Shown piece by piece: positions 45,834-55,075 of a stretch of DNA of 64,000 nt. The first letter of the stretch is position 1, and every line of letters starts with the position of its first letter. The position numbers were made by a program, and so were the translations under genes. The DNA comes from Pseudocolwellia sp049933045 (lineage in GTDB: Bacteria; Pseudomonadota; Gammaproteobacteria; Enterobacterales; Alteromonadaceae), in NCBI RefSeq assembly GCF_049933045.1, contig NZ_CP187926.1, positions 868,001-932,000 of the forward strand. Direction: 5' to 3'. The notes beneath the pieces are model-generated. The model was not told the origin of the DNA and searched no databases. It saw nothing but the letters and a program-made list of their open reading frames with translations.

Positions 45834-46148
45834 ATGTGTAGTTCACCTAAACCAAGAACTAAATCAAAAGGTAAGAAATCAGGCGGTGGAAGTATATTAG
45901 CAAATATTTCTCCTGAATCGAGACGCCGATTTTCTGAGCGAGCAAATGCTGCACAAGATCGCAGAGATGAAATCAGATTAGTGCAAAAGCAGAAAGTTTT
46001 ACAACAACAGGTCGCGAGTAAAAGACACGTAAATATCCAAACCAATAAGACTAAAACGCAAGATAAAAGCTTTAGTTATTGGTTAATTAATGCAAACTTA
46101 AAAGAAATATTCGTCTTGTTATTTTTGGGTAAATCGAAAGTCGTATAA
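45834..46148 (+). CDS. Small basic hypothetical protein (104 aa)
   Basis: An unrecognised, very basic, glycine-containing protein. The N-terminal part is KPRTKSKGKKSGGGS and the middle is Gln/Arg-rich and probably helical; the last 25 residues are more hydrophobic. A ribosome-binding site (GAGAGGA) is well placed before the ATG, which favours this strand over a 71-residue frame on the other. No function is proposed. Confidence 0.5.
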   Translation: MCSSPKPRTKSKGKKSGGGSILANISPESRRRFSERANAAQDRRDEIRLVQKQKVLQQQVASKRHVNIQTNKTKTQDKSFSYWLINANLKEIFVLLFLGKSKVV

Positions 46149-46187
46149 GTTCTTTATAAACCTAGTTTACTATTCATGTTATCTGTT

Positions 46188-47621
46188 TTATTTCTTTATT
46201 TTTATACAGTTACGTCCATTATGTTTTACTTCATATAAAGCGTCATCTGCTCTAACGATAAAGCTATTTAACGACTCATCTGGTTGATATACTGTTATCC
46301 CTAAGCTAATGGTTACTTTAGGTTCTACAGTGGTTTTTGATAATGTTTCTTGTATGCGCTGAGCTATATTTTTTGCACCATCAAGGGATGTATCAGCAAG
46401 CATTATAATAAATTCTTCTCCGCCCCATCGACAAACTGCATCACTTTCTCGAACATGTGATTTACATATTTGTGAAATATACTTGATCACTTTATCACCA
46501 GCCAGATGCCTGTAGGTATCATTTACTTTTTTGAAAAAATCTATATCAAGCATCATCAGAGAAAGATGGGTTTGATTTCTTTTACTTTGTTCAATGTTAT
46601 TTAATATGATGGGCTCAAAGGCTTGTCTATTTAATAAGCCTGATAACTTATCAATACTTGCCATAGTTACTAAGTTTTTCTGGTAATTATTAAAAGCTAA
46701 GTGGGCAATAAATAATACCCCTATGGTTACTAATAAACTGAGGAATATATTGATAATAAATGTATTGGTTAGCTCTTCTTCACTGTTGATAGCATCTTGT
46801 TCTACAATTAAAAACCAGTCAAACTCTTTAATATAACGACTGTTTAAATAAATCTTCTTACCTGCATGAGTATAGTCAATGGTGTTGGATGTAGTGTTAA
46901 GAACGCTTTGGGTAAGCTTTTTGTTTTTTAAGCGGTCTGAAAGTGTAGATGAATGATTAAACTGCCCACCTTTAAGAACTATTTTCCCTTCTTTATCAAT
47001 AAAGTAAATTGTTCTGTGATATCGATTTTGATAATTAGCTATTAAATTTTCTACCGTGTCGAGAGCAAGCCCAACACCTGTCGCCCCAATAAAGTTATCG
47101 TTATAATCATAAACCTTATGGTTAATAAATATCGTAATCTTATTCGCGTTAGACGTATCGTAATCTATAGCTATTTCATACATTTGTGATTCAGGTGTAT
47201 TCTTTAAAGAGAAGTACCAGCTATCTGCTTTATTCTCTTTTGAAATTTTTTCAATAACACCGTTAGGGTGGTAATAGTTTAGGTTTTTATCACTGGTGAA
47301 GTAACTGGTGATCATCTTATATTTTATTTGTATTTCATTTAAATACTTGATGATTTCCCCAGGGCCATCTTTACCCTTTAACTCCCAGTCTCGTACAAAA
47401 GTATTTTGTGCCATTAGTCCCGAGATGAAGATAGGTTTAAATCAGTCATTTTGAATTTCAGAGTAGATATTATCACTGGTTAGTGGAAGCGATTCGTCAG
47501 AAATGTGTTTGCCAATAGAACTGCTAGCGACTTGATAGCTTAACCAACTTGTAACGAGAAAACCTGATAATAATACAGCTAAAACTATACTAAAGTTTTT
47601 TTGGCGTTTGTGCATTTGCAT
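46188..47621 (-). pseudogene. Membrane diguanylate cyclase with an in-frame TGA
   Basis: The frame from ATG 47621 encodes a signal-anchor helix (SIVLAVLLSGFLVTSWLSY) and continues to EIQND. There TGA (47442-47444) interrupts it, and the same frame goes on as FKPIFISGLMAQNTFVRDW through a Cache-type periplasmic domain, a second helix (about 285-305 of the full frame) and a GGDEF domain with active-site GGEEF and an I-site RESD. One base change (TTA to TGA) would explain the stop. Starting at ATG 47414 gives a protein without its first membrane helix, so the sensor would be misplaced. Confidence 0.82.
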
Positions 47622-47971
47622 TTCCGTAGCAATTTGAGAGATGCGGATTAAAAAATGCCGCTATTTTTAAAAGTTAATATCTAATTATAAAAAAATTATA
47701 ATTAAAATAAAGACTGAAAATTATAATTTAAGGGTCTGTATCACTACATTATATTTTTAAGGCGTAATGTTTGTGTATAGGTAAATGCATGAACGTTTTT
47801 ATAAATAATACTGAAGCCCAAATAAAACCACATTGAACAACTAATTAATGTTCACTCACTATCGTTTAATCTTCAGTAGTAAGCAAGTCTAAAAAGCTAT
47901 TAAAAATCAAAGCTAATTACAGTTAACCGTATATACTTACTATTCATATTAAAAGTTATAAAGGTTGTGTT
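47622..47971. other. 350-base divergent intergenic region
   Basis: Extremely AT-rich DNA between the cyclase pseudogene and a chemoreceptor gene. TAATTATAA-AAAAA-TTATAATTA (about 47682-47704) is a perfect inverted repeat. It could be an operator or just AT-rich chance. No gene was seen. Confidence 0.45.
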
Positions 47972-49600
47972 ATGAAAATGAGTACACGTTTAATCCTTGG
48001 TTTTGGATCATTATTATTAATGATGTGTATATTAACTTTTATTGGTATTTCCCAAGTTAATGTCATCGATAGTACATTAACGCAGATGAATGATGTTAAT
48101 TCAAAAAAACAACGATATGCTATTAATTTTCGTGGCAGTGTTCATGATCGAGCTATTGCATTGAGAGATGTTGTTCTTGTTGAATCTCAACAGGAATTTG
48201 ATGACATACTAAAACTTATAAAACAGCTTGATGAATTTTATCAAATCTCTGCAAAAGATCTAAGTCGAGACCTATCTAATAATATGGAAATGAACACAAA
48301 AGAGAACGACATTTACCATCGAATTCAAACTATTGAAAAACACTCAACAGCTTTACTCGAACAGGTTATTCAAGAAGTTAAAGATCAAAATCCTATAAAA
48401 GCCAAAGAAATATTACTGACTAAAGCTAGGCCTGCATTTGTTAAGTGGCTAAGTACTATTAATGAATTTATTGATTACCAAGAAAGCTTAAACGAAACGG
48501 CTACTTTGCAAACAAGAACAGTCACTAGTGGATTTCAAAATTGGATGCTCATATTAACGGTCATTGCGTTGGTTGTTGGTTCTGGATTAGCTTTTTTCAT
48601 TTTACGACGTATAGAAGAATCGGTGGGTGGCGAGCCAAAAGAAGCTGAAGTTATTATTTCTAAAATAGCCAAAGGAGACTTAACTGGCTCTATCACCACT
48701 AAATACTCACACAGTATTATGGGTTCTATAAACAGTATGCAAAATACGTTAAAGCAAATAGTTAATAATATCACTCACTCATCGTCTGAATTATTAATAA
48801 GAGCTGAAACGGTGACTGAATCGTCGAAAAATTCATTAATACTCGCTGAAAAACAATCTAAATATACATCTTCAGTTGTTTCATCCCTTGAAGATATGAG
48901 CCAAAGCATTAATTCCATTGCTGATGTGGTTTATCAAACAGAAAATAACTCAAGAAAAACAGTCGATCTATCTTTATCAGGAAAAGAGTCAGTTATTAAT
49001 GTTGCTAATGAAATTGAAGATATCGCCAGCACGGTTGCTAATACGGTTGAACAAGTTAATTTATTAGAAGAAAGAGCTAAAGAAATTGGCACCATAGTTA
49101 ATGTGATTCGCTCTATTTCAGATCAAACTAATTTACTTGCCCTAAATGCTGCTATTGAGGCTGCTAGAGCAGGTGAGGCGGGTAGAGGCTTTGCTGTAGT
49201 TGCTGATGAAGTAAGGCAACTTGCTTTACGCACGGGTGAAGCAACAGGTGAAATTGAAAAAATGATTTCGCAAGTGCAAACAAACACGCAAGCTTCAGTG
49301 GCGGCAATGGAAACAGCGGTACCTAAAGTAGAAAGAGGTTTAGTATTAACCAAAGAAGCGAGTAAGTTATTGAGCGATATTCAGCAGCAAGCGAATAGTT
49401 CATTAGAGAATGTTTTAGAGGTTGTGAAAAATACATCAAACCAAGTTTCAACGATTGAAAGTATTAAAGAAACAGTTTCTGAGTTAGACCATATCGCGAA
49501 AGATACTAACGACGCTTTAAAGGGAAGTTTTGAGCAAGCTAACCATTTAGAAAAGCTATCGGTTAAATTAAGTTCAGATGTAGAATTCTTTTCGCTCTAA
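47972..49600 (+). CDS. Methyl-accepting chemotaxis protein (4HB type)
   Basis: An intact 542-residue chemoreceptor. TM1 is about 8-28, followed by a periplasmic four-helix-bundle sensor (about 30-185), TM2 (about 189-210) and HAMP (about 212-265). The cytoplasmic signalling domain has the highly conserved hairpin tip DQTNLLALNAAIEAARAGE. It would modulate CheA, encoded elsewhere. It has its own upstream region of 350 bases and no close downstream partner. The ligand is unknown. Confidence 0.93.
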   Translation: MKMSTRLILGFGSLLLMMCILTFIGISQVNVIDSTLTQMNDVNSKKQRYAINFRGSVHDRAIALRDVVLVESQQEFDDILKLIKQLDEFYQISAKDLSRDLSNNMEMNTKENDIYHRIQTIEKHSTALLEQVIQEVKDQNPIKAKEILLTKARPAFVKWLSTINEFIDYQESLNETATLQTRTVTSGFQNWMLILTVIALVVGSGLAFFILRRIEESVGGEPKEAEVIISKIAKGDLTGSITTKYSHSIMGSINSMQNTLKQIVNNITHSSSELLIRAETVTESSKNSLILAEKQSKYTSSVVSSLEDMSQSINSIADVVYQTENNSRKTVDLSLSGKESVINVANEIEDIASTVANTVEQVNLLEERAKEIGTIVNVIRSISDQTNLLALNAAIEAARAGEAGRGFAVVADEVRQLALRTGEATGEIEKMISQVQTNTQASVAAMETAVPKVERGLVLTKEASKLLSDIQQQANSSLENVLEVVKNTSNQVSTIESIKETVSELDHIAKDTNDALKGSFEQANHLEKLSVKLSSDVEFFSL

Positions 49601-49707
49601 CTTATAAACTTTGAGTTAAATAGAGTTTAGTTGTGAGGTTTTTTTTAATTAACTGCAATCAAGTCGTTTATATTTTATAAAAGTAATCTGCTTGTTCTAC
49701 AGGTTGA

Positions 49708-50676
49708 TTAAGGCGACTTTTTATTTTTTCTTTTATTAGCAAACATAGCTAGATCAGCTTCGTTGATAAAGCTGTCAATATTATTATGAATAGCTTGATC
49801 ATATTTGATTAAACCTTTTGAAAATGAAATAGGGTGTGGGAATTTATCTTTGTTGAGGTTGTTTTTTATATTTAATTTTAATCGGGTAATTGCATCCTTA
49901 GCGAGTTCTTCAGAGGTATTTGATAGAAAAACAGCAAACTCATCTCCACCTATTCGTGCATAAAAATCTGAGTCTCTGAAGGTTTGTTGCATTTGATTAG
50001 CAAAATAAACTAAAACATTATCGCCAGCTGCATGGCCATAAGTATCATTAATCACTTTAAAGTTATCCAAATCAAAATACGCTATGTAACATTGATTGTT
50101 TTGCCTAACACTCATCGCAATGGCGTGTTTTGCTAATTCAATAAAGCCACGGCGATTAGATATTTTTGTTAATTCGTCAGATGCTGCCATCTTTAAGGCA
50201 TTTAGTTCATCTTCTACAATTGATGTTAAATCTTTAAGCGTAAGAATATCTTCATTGGAAAGTGTTCTAGGCTTTAAATCTAAAATACATAGTGTACCTA
50301 AACTATATCCATCTCTTGTTTTTAAAGGGTGTCCGGCATAAAACTTAATAAAAGGTTCACCAGCAACTAATGGGTTAGCAACAAAGCGTTCATCTTTCGA
50401 TGCGTCTTCAATAATAAATGTTTCATCATTTAAAATAGTATGACCACAAAATGAAATATATCTTGGTGTTTCGCTAGCTTCAAGTCCTACTTTAGACTTG
50501 AACCATTGTCTGTCTTCATCAATTAAGCTAATAGATGAAATGGGGACATCAAATAAGCGTTTTGCCATTCGGGTAATGCGATCAAAATGCTCTTGTGCAG
50601 GAGTGTCTAATATACCAAGACACTTTAAAGCCATAAGTCTTTCTTTTTCATTATCAGGTTTCTTGGGCGGTATCAT
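49708..50676 (-). CDS. GAF-domain diguanylate cyclase
   Basis: A 322-residue soluble enzyme. A GAF domain (about 22-155) is of the type found in many GAF-GGDEF proteins (FDVPISSISLIDEDRQWFKS, ISFCGHTIL, GTLCILD). The GGDEF domain (about 160-320) has an intact active site (ARIGGDEFAVF) and an RxxD inhibitory site (RDSD) five residues before it. It therefore should make c-di-GMP and be product-inhibited. An IS200-type element starts 55 bases upstream of its start codon and may affect its promoter. Confidence 0.93.
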   Translation of the reverse strand: MIPPKKPDNEKERLMALKCLGILDTPAQEHFDRITRMAKRLFDVPISSISLIDEDRQWFKSKVGLEASETPRYISFCGHTILNDETFIIEDASKDERFVANPLVAGEPFIKFYAGHPLKTRDGYSLGTLCILDLKPRTLSNEDILTLKDLTSIVEDELNALKMAASDELTKISNRRGFIELAKHAIAMSVRQNNQCYIAYFDLDNFKVINDTYGHAAGDNVLVYFANQMQQTFRDSDFYARIGGDEFAVFLSNTSEELAKDAITRLKLNIKNNLNKDKFPHPISFSKGLIKYDQAIHNNIDSFINEADLAMFANKRKNKKSP

Positions 50677-50731
50677 GAAAACTCTGTACTCACATAATTT
50701 GTTTTATATCAGTATAGATGACTTGTTTAAT

Positions 50732-51287
50732 TAGCGAAGCGTAAATCTCGGGGGCTTGCCCCCGTGCTGGATAGTGTATACTGGGGGGACCCCAGTAAAT
50801 GCTATTCTTCATATGGAACTTCAAAGAAATACACATCATGTCTTTAGATTAATGTATCACTTTGTGTGGATACCAAAGTATCGACACAAAGTCTTCATTG
50901 AACCTTATCGTTCAACAATGAAAGCAATTATTCAAAAAGTAGGATATGACTACGATATTGATATCGTAGAGTTAGAAATTCCGAGTGACCATATTCATAT
51001 GGTTATTAGAGGGATCCCTAAACAGTCGCCAAGCGATGTTATGCAAATAATTAAAAGTATAACTGCTCGTGAGTTTTTTAGAATTTATCCTGAAATTAAA
51101 AAGCAGTATTTCTGGGGCGGTAAATTATGGACACAAAGCTTTTTTGTTGAAACGATTGGTAACGCAACAGAAGAAGTTATCAGGAAATATGTTCAAGAAC
51201 AGTTAATCGAATTAGATGGTAAAGAAATTAATAGCGATCAACTGAACTTGTTTTGAAACTCGGTCGCTTGCGGCCGAGAATTTTATA
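50732..51287 (+). mobile_element. IS200-type insertion sequence, copy 2
   Basis: Same 556-base element as at 41123-41678, with the same terminal hairpins and the same preceding TTTAA(C/T) target. The only difference noticed is T for C at about 50857, which is silent. It sits between the GAF-cyclase start and the FMN-reductase gene, so it disrupts no gene but may alter the cyclase promoter. Confidence 0.9.
50813..51256 (+). CDS. tnpA: IS200-type Y1 HUH transposase, copy 2
   Basis: A 147-residue transposase identical in protein sequence to copy 1 (start 41204). The HUH motif is His60 and His62 and the catalytic Tyr is 126. The start at 50813 corresponds to that of copy 1. Intact and probably active. 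Confidence 0.93.
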   Translation: MELQRNTHHVFRLMYHFVWIPKYRHKVFIEPYRSTMKAIIQKVGYDYDIDIVELEIPSDHIHMVIRGIPKQSPSDVMQIIKSITAREFFRIYPEIKKQYFWGGKLWTQSFFVETIGNATEEVIRKYVQEQLIELDGKEINSDQLNLF

Positions 51288-51340
51288 AAAGTGATGTGAA
51301 CAAAAGTAAAATATAACTTTGCTTTGTAAAATAGTGTAAA

Positions 51341-51376
51341 CATCAGTTGTTAAGCATTTTTAGTTAACAACTGATT
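51341..51376 (-). terminator. Hairpin after the FMN-reductase gene
   Basis: Perfect 12-base stem ATCAGTTGTTAA / TTAACAACTGAT with a 10-base loop, 24 bases past the stop of the minus-strand reductase gene. The flank has few consecutive T, so strength is moderate. Confidence 0.6.
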
Positions 51377-51399
51377 TAGCAGAATTTAAAGTAGAGAAA

Positions 51400-51921
51400 T
51401 TAAAGCTTAGCGATAATTGCTTTTAGTTCGTCGTTTAATACTTGGTTTGTTAGTTTTCCTGTCTCACTATCAAAGTTATCATAAAAGCTCGGTACCGATA
51501 ACGATCCTACAATCTTAGCTGAAAAATATGGACTTGACGTTATCGCTGTATTGAACACTGTGCTTGCGCCTCCAGGACCAGGAGACGTCGCTAAAACAAC
51601 CATGGCTTTATCTTGATATATCTTTTGGTTAATTCTTGATGTCCAATCAAATAAGTTCTTATAAGCGCTAGTGTAAGTACCATTGTGCTCAGCATATGAA
51701 ATAATAATAGCGTCAGCTTCTCCAAGCTTTTGGTAAAAGTCTTTGGCTGGCTGAGGTTGTCCTAATTCTTTTTCTTTATCTTCACTAAAAATAGGCATTT
51801 CATAATCATTAATATCAATAACCTCTACCTCTGCATTTTCAGCTAAATTTGCCGCATAAGTTGCTAATTTTTTGTTGATAGAATTTTTACTACTACTGGC
51901 TGCAAAAGCTAAAATTTTCAT
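51400..51921 (-). CDS. NADPH-dependent FMN reductase family protein
   Basis: A 173-residue flavodoxin-fold oxidoreductase. The N-terminal phosphate-binding strand-loop is FAASSSKNSINKKLA. Flavin-contacting segments are YAEHNGTYTSAYKNLFDW and the SPGPGGAS loop. Such enzymes reduce FMN, quinones, azo compounds or chromate with NAD(P)H. It is divergent from a LysR regulator with a 241-base gap, a common arrangement for a LysR-controlled reductase. Confidence 0.88.
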   Translation of the reverse strand: MKILAFAASSSKNSINKKLATYAANLAENAEVEVIDINDYEMPIFSEDKEKELGQPQPAKDFYQKLGEADAIIISYAEHNGTYTSAYKNLFDWTSRINQKIYQDKAMVVLATSPGPGGASTVFNTAITSSPYFSAKIVGSLSVPSFYDNFDSETGKLTNQVLNDELKAIIAKL

Positions 51922-52162
51922 TTAAATCTCTCTTCTTATTTAGGAATTAGGTTATTAACACTTTACGTAATCGCTCGAGTATTAATTTAAGTTATCGTGT
52001 TTTTAAGTAATTAACGCTATTTATAGTGTTATTTTATATAGTTTCCAATTAATGAGCAATATGCTTTTTATGTAAACATTATTTCCGTATGACTGTTAAT
52101 TGCAAGGTTACAAAGTTATGCTTGAGTTATAGAGTGTAATAGAAATTTAATGAGAGATAAGC

Positions 52163-53059
52163 ATGATTAAAGACCTAAAATTGTTTGATGGCGTTGTGTT
52201 ATTTACGCAAGTGGTTAATAGCGGCGGATTTACTGCAGCTTCACTTATTAATGGCCACTCTACGTCATTCATTAGTAAAGAAATTAATAAGCTAGAATCA
52301 CGTCTGGGTGTGAGGCTGTTAAGTCGTACAACGCGAAAAATAAGTTTAACGCCAGAAGGACAGGCTTTCTTTCAACAATGTGAACAAATGATCATAGATG
52401 CGGAGCAAGCTTTAGGGATCATTAATCAAGCCAATATAGAGCCTAAAGGTGTGCTTAAAATTAGTTGTCCTGTTGGTTATGGGATGAGTCACTTGCAGTC
52501 GGTTTTAATTGAATACACACGGTTATATCCCGATGTAAAACTTGATCTAGATTTTAACGATCGAAAAGTAGATGTTATTCAAGAAGGCTACGATCTTGCC
52601 ATCAGAGCAACAAACCAATTAGAAGACTCAACACTTGTATGTAAAAAAATAGCTTCATATAAATCTCATATTATAGCTTCGCATCAATACTTAACGTTAA
52701 ACGGCACACCTAAAAAACCCGAAGACTTATTAACTCATAAATGTTTGAGCTACAGTAACCTTAAAAATCCTACTAAATGGAAGTTTGAATCGTTAACAGG
52801 TGACAGTATTCAAGTGGAAGTACCTGCAACTATTTTATGTAATAACGCTGAAATGGAACTGGCTATGGTATTACAACATAAAGCAATATGTCGTTTACCT
52901 GCTTTCTATATGGAAAAAGAGCTGAAAGAAAAACAAGTCGTTGTTTTATTTGAAGACTACAAGCAAACACCTATCAATATTTATGCTTTATATCCCAGCA
53001 GAAAACATTTATCACCGAAAGTGAGGAAGTTCTTAGATTTATTAACGAGTGTTCATTAA
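52163..53059 (+). CDS. LysR-family transcriptional regulator
   Basis: A 298-residue LysR regulator. The winged helix (GGFTAASLINGHSTSFISKEI) is at about 22-42 and the effector-binding domain begins near 92 (GVLKISCPVGYG). It resembles the DmlR/CrgA-like branch of the family. It is divergent from the FMN-reductase gene, so it probably controls that gene and itself. The inducer is unknown. Confidence 0.9.
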   Translation: MIKDLKLFDGVVLFTQVVNSGGFTAASLINGHSTSFISKEINKLESRLGVRLLSRTTRKISLTPEGQAFFQQCEQMIIDAEQALGIINQANIEPKGVLKISCPVGYGMSHLQSVLIEYTRLYPDVKLDLDFNDRKVDVIQEGYDLAIRATNQLEDSTLVCKKIASYKSHIIASHQYLTLNGTPKKPEDLLTHKCLSYSNLKNPTKWKFESLTGDSIQVEVPATILCNNAEMELAMVLQHKAICRLPAFYMEKELKEKQVVVLFEDYKQTPINIYALYPSRKHLSPKVRKFLDLLTSVH

Positions 53060-53176
53060 TTTATTTTTACATCTCTCTTATGGTTTTAATGACTATTACC
53101 TTGTGTGTCGTTATTTTATCCTCTAATATTTAATCTCTCAATAAGTCTTAAAAATCTATCTTAAAAAGGAAAATTT

Positions 53177-53575
53177 ATGATTAAATTATTTATGTTATGT
53201 GTGCTTGTTATAACAAGCTTTACTTCTTTAGCTGAACAGGGGGCTGATAAGCAGCCGAAAGATTCAGTTTTGCTGACTGTTTTCTTAAAACACGATCAAA
53301 CTAAAATCTTAGATGAAACTCAGGCAATTCTCACAGAACAAGGGTTTTTTGATACATTTCCGCCTAAAGGTGTTTCTGTTGTTAGTTGGTATGTAATGAT
53401 GGGTATTGGGCAGGTTGTAACTTTAGAAGTCCCTGCGCATCAAGTCCGTGAAGTTAACCTCGCTATAGAAAAAACGGCTTGGAAAGCATTTCATACAGAG
53501 TTTTACTCTACTTATAATTTATACCCAGTCTACAAAGAGAAATTAAAAAATAAAGCGAAAGTATCATACGAGTAA
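53177..53575 (+). CDS. Small secreted protein of unknown function (132 aa)
   Basis: An exported protein with a signal peptide (about 1-19, ending SLA). The mature part, with no Cys, includes LTVFLKHDQTKILDETQAIL and VVSWYVMMGIGQVVTLEVPA, which look like a small alpha-beta ferredoxin-like fold. I do not recognise the family. A ribosome-binding site (AAAGGA) precedes the ATG and a hairpin follows the stop. It sits between the LysR gene and the ECF sigma gene with no obvious link to either. Confidence 0.7.
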   Translation: MIKLFMLCVLVITSFTSLAEQGADKQPKDSVLLTVFLKHDQTKILDETQAILTEQGFFDTFPPKGVSVVSWYVMMGIGQVVTLEVPAHQVREVNLAIEKTAWKAFHTEFYSTYNLYPVYKEKLKNKAKVSYE

Positions 53576-53587
53576 ATTAGCACTCAA

Positions 53588-53632
53588 TTGAGTAGGACAA
53601 AATAACAAACTCTTATTTTGTCTTACTCCCTC
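53588..53632 (+). terminator. Terminator after the small secreted protein gene
   Basis: Hairpin GAGTAGGACAAAATAA / TTATTTTGTCTTACTC (one G-T pair, 7-base loop), then a pyrimidine-rich tail. It isolates the sigma-factor operon from upstream transcription. Confidence 0.8.
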
Positions 53633-53809
53633 TTTCAAATACCTATATCACAAAAATCCCCATAATATTCATCTCCTTGTCTCTGCTCTAGGTTTTTTAT
53701 CTATATCGGTTGAATGAATGTAATGCTAAAGTTATTAGCGATATATACGTATATCAATTATTTATTCTCTTATGCATTTTTATATTTATTTAAAAACTTT
53801 AAAATAAGC

Positions 53810-53837
53810 TGCATCCAAAAATCCATGTCGAACGTTT
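53810..53837 (+). promoter_or_regulatory. Probable ECF-sigma promoter of the sigma/anti-sigma operon
   Basis: TGCATCCAA at 53810-53818, then nine bases, then TCGAACGTTT. The core TGCATCC-16 nt-CGTT recurs exactly, with the same spacing, at 55417 upstream of the DUF4331 operon. It lies about 20 bases before the sigma-factor ATG, fitting an autoregulated ECF promoter with a very short leader. Confidence 0.75.
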
Positions 53838-53858
53838 ATATAAGAAAAAAGGTAAATT

Positions 53859-54395
53859 ATGCAAAGTGATGAATTACTCTCTCTAATTAGTGCGACTGCT
53901 CAAGGCGATAAAAAAGCATTTGCACAACTCTATGAGGAGACGAGCAGCAAGTTATTTGCCATTAGCTTAAAAATGTTAACTAACCGAGCTCATGCAGAAG
54001 AAGTATTACAGGATGCTTTTGTCAAAATTTGGCATAACGCATCAGAATACAACTCATCAAAAGGTAGTGTTATTTCATGGATGATAAGCATTGTGAGATA
54101 CCGATGTTTAGATGTGTTGCGTTACAACAAGGTTCGTAAAGAAGAAATTTTATCTAACGATGAAAGTCTTAATACAATAAGTGAAGAGTTTATTGAAGTT
54201 GATTACGACTCAGACACTAAGCTTGTTAATTGCATTGAAGAATTAGAGGTGCAACAAAAGCAGGTGATCCATCTTGCCTACTATCGAGGTCTTAGCCATA
54301 CAGAATTAGTTAATCAAACTAGTATTCCGTTAGGCACAATAAAAAGTTGGATAAGACGTGGACTACAACAGCTACAAAGGTGTTTATCATTATGA
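53859..54395 (+). CDS. ECF-type RNA polymerase sigma factor
   Basis: A 178-residue group 4 sigma factor. Region 2 is about 20-90 (FAQLYEETSSKLFAISLKML, AEEVLQDAFVKIWHN, ISWMISIVRYRCLDVLR). Region 4 is about 120-175 (EELEVQQKQVIHLAYYRGLSH, SIPLGTIKSWIRRGLQQL). It resembles the SigK/RskA-linked ECF group. The stop overlaps the start of the anti-sigma gene (ATGA), so the two are translationally coupled. The shared promoter signature suggests it transcribes itself and the DUF4331 operon. Confidence 0.93.
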   Translation: MQSDELLSLISATAQGDKKAFAQLYEETSSKLFAISLKMLTNRAHAEEVLQDAFVKIWHNASEYNSSKGSVISWMISIVRYRCLDVLRYNKVRKEEILSNDESLNTISEEFIEVDYDSDTKLVNCIEELEVQQKQVIHLAYYRGLSHTELVNQTSIPLGTIKSWIRRGLQQLQRCLSL

Positions 54396-55075
54396 AATAT
54401 AACGATCCCGAACTTGTCGACTTACTCGCTGCACAGTATGTTTTAGGTACGCTTAAAGGACTTACTCGTAAACGTTTTCAGCGATTAATGCTTACTTCTA
54501 CTATGGCGCGTGAAGCAACTCATACATGGGAAGCTAATCTTAATAGCCTTTCAAGTGCTATTAAGCCTGTGAAGCCTGACGAAAAGGTATGGCAACAGAT
54601 TTTGCAACGCCTTGAAACGAGAAAAACACCAAGCACTGTGATTAAAACTAAACCAGGATTTTGGCGCCCATGGTCGTTAATTGCAACGGCAGCAAGTTTA
54701 GTATTAGCCATAATATTACTGCAACCTGTATCACCTATTGTTGAAAGCACTCAGCAGTTTGCATTAGTAGAGAATGAAGCTAAGCAAGCATTATGGTTTA
54801 TTGATGTGCGCGAACAAGGTTTGTCGGTTAGAGCAAGTAGTCAGTTAGATGCGATAAGCGGTAAAGATTATGAGCTATGGATGATTGTTAAAGACCAAGA
54901 AGCTCCTATTTCTTTAGGGCTACTACCTAAAAATGGTACAATGTTGTTGGCTAGAAATCAGTACTTTGTTGTTGATAATATTAATATATTAGCCGTAAGT
55001 TTAGAGCCTTTAGGCGGTTCGCCAAATGGTGCGCCAACAGAAGTATTGTACACAAGTAAACTTGTTACTTTATAA
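54392..55075 (+). CDS. Membrane anti-sigma factor, RskA-like
   Basis: A protein of about 227 residues whose ATG (54392) overlaps the sigma-factor stop. The cytoplasmic N-terminal domain (LVDLLAAQYVLGTLKGLTRK, then RLMLTSTMAREATHTWEANL) would hold the sigma factor. One membrane helix is at about 95-113. The periplasmic RskA-type domain includes DYELWMIVKDQEAPISLGLL and VSLEPLGGSPNGAPT. It has no zinc HxxxCxxC motif, so it is not a thiol-switch anti-sigma. Signal release probably needs proteolysis in the membrane; the signal is unknown. Confidence 0.88.
   Translation: MKYNDPELVDLLAAQYVLGTLKGLTRKRFQRLMLTSTMAREATHTWEANLNSLSSAIKPVKPDEKVWQQILQRLETRKTPSTVIKTKPGFWRPWSLIATAASLVLAIILLQPVSPIVESTQQFALVENEAKQALWFIDVREQGLSVRASSQLDAISGKDYELWMIVKDQEAPISLGLLPKNGTMLLARNQYFVVDNINILAVSLEPLGGSPNGAPTEVLYTSKLVTL

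Noticed and set aside
45830..46045. Minus-strand open frame of 71 codons
   Set aside because: Overlaps the small basic gene on the plus strand, which has the better ribosome-binding site.
42801..47444. Stop-codon recoding (read-through) as an explanation for TAA and TGA interruptions
   Set aside because: Different stop codons in unrelated families, no shared downstream structure, and one gene also has an IS. Mutation or sequencing error is simpler.
47682..47704. AT-only inverted repeat as a terminator or operator
   Set aside because: No GC pairs and no following T run; in DNA this AT-rich it can arise by chance.
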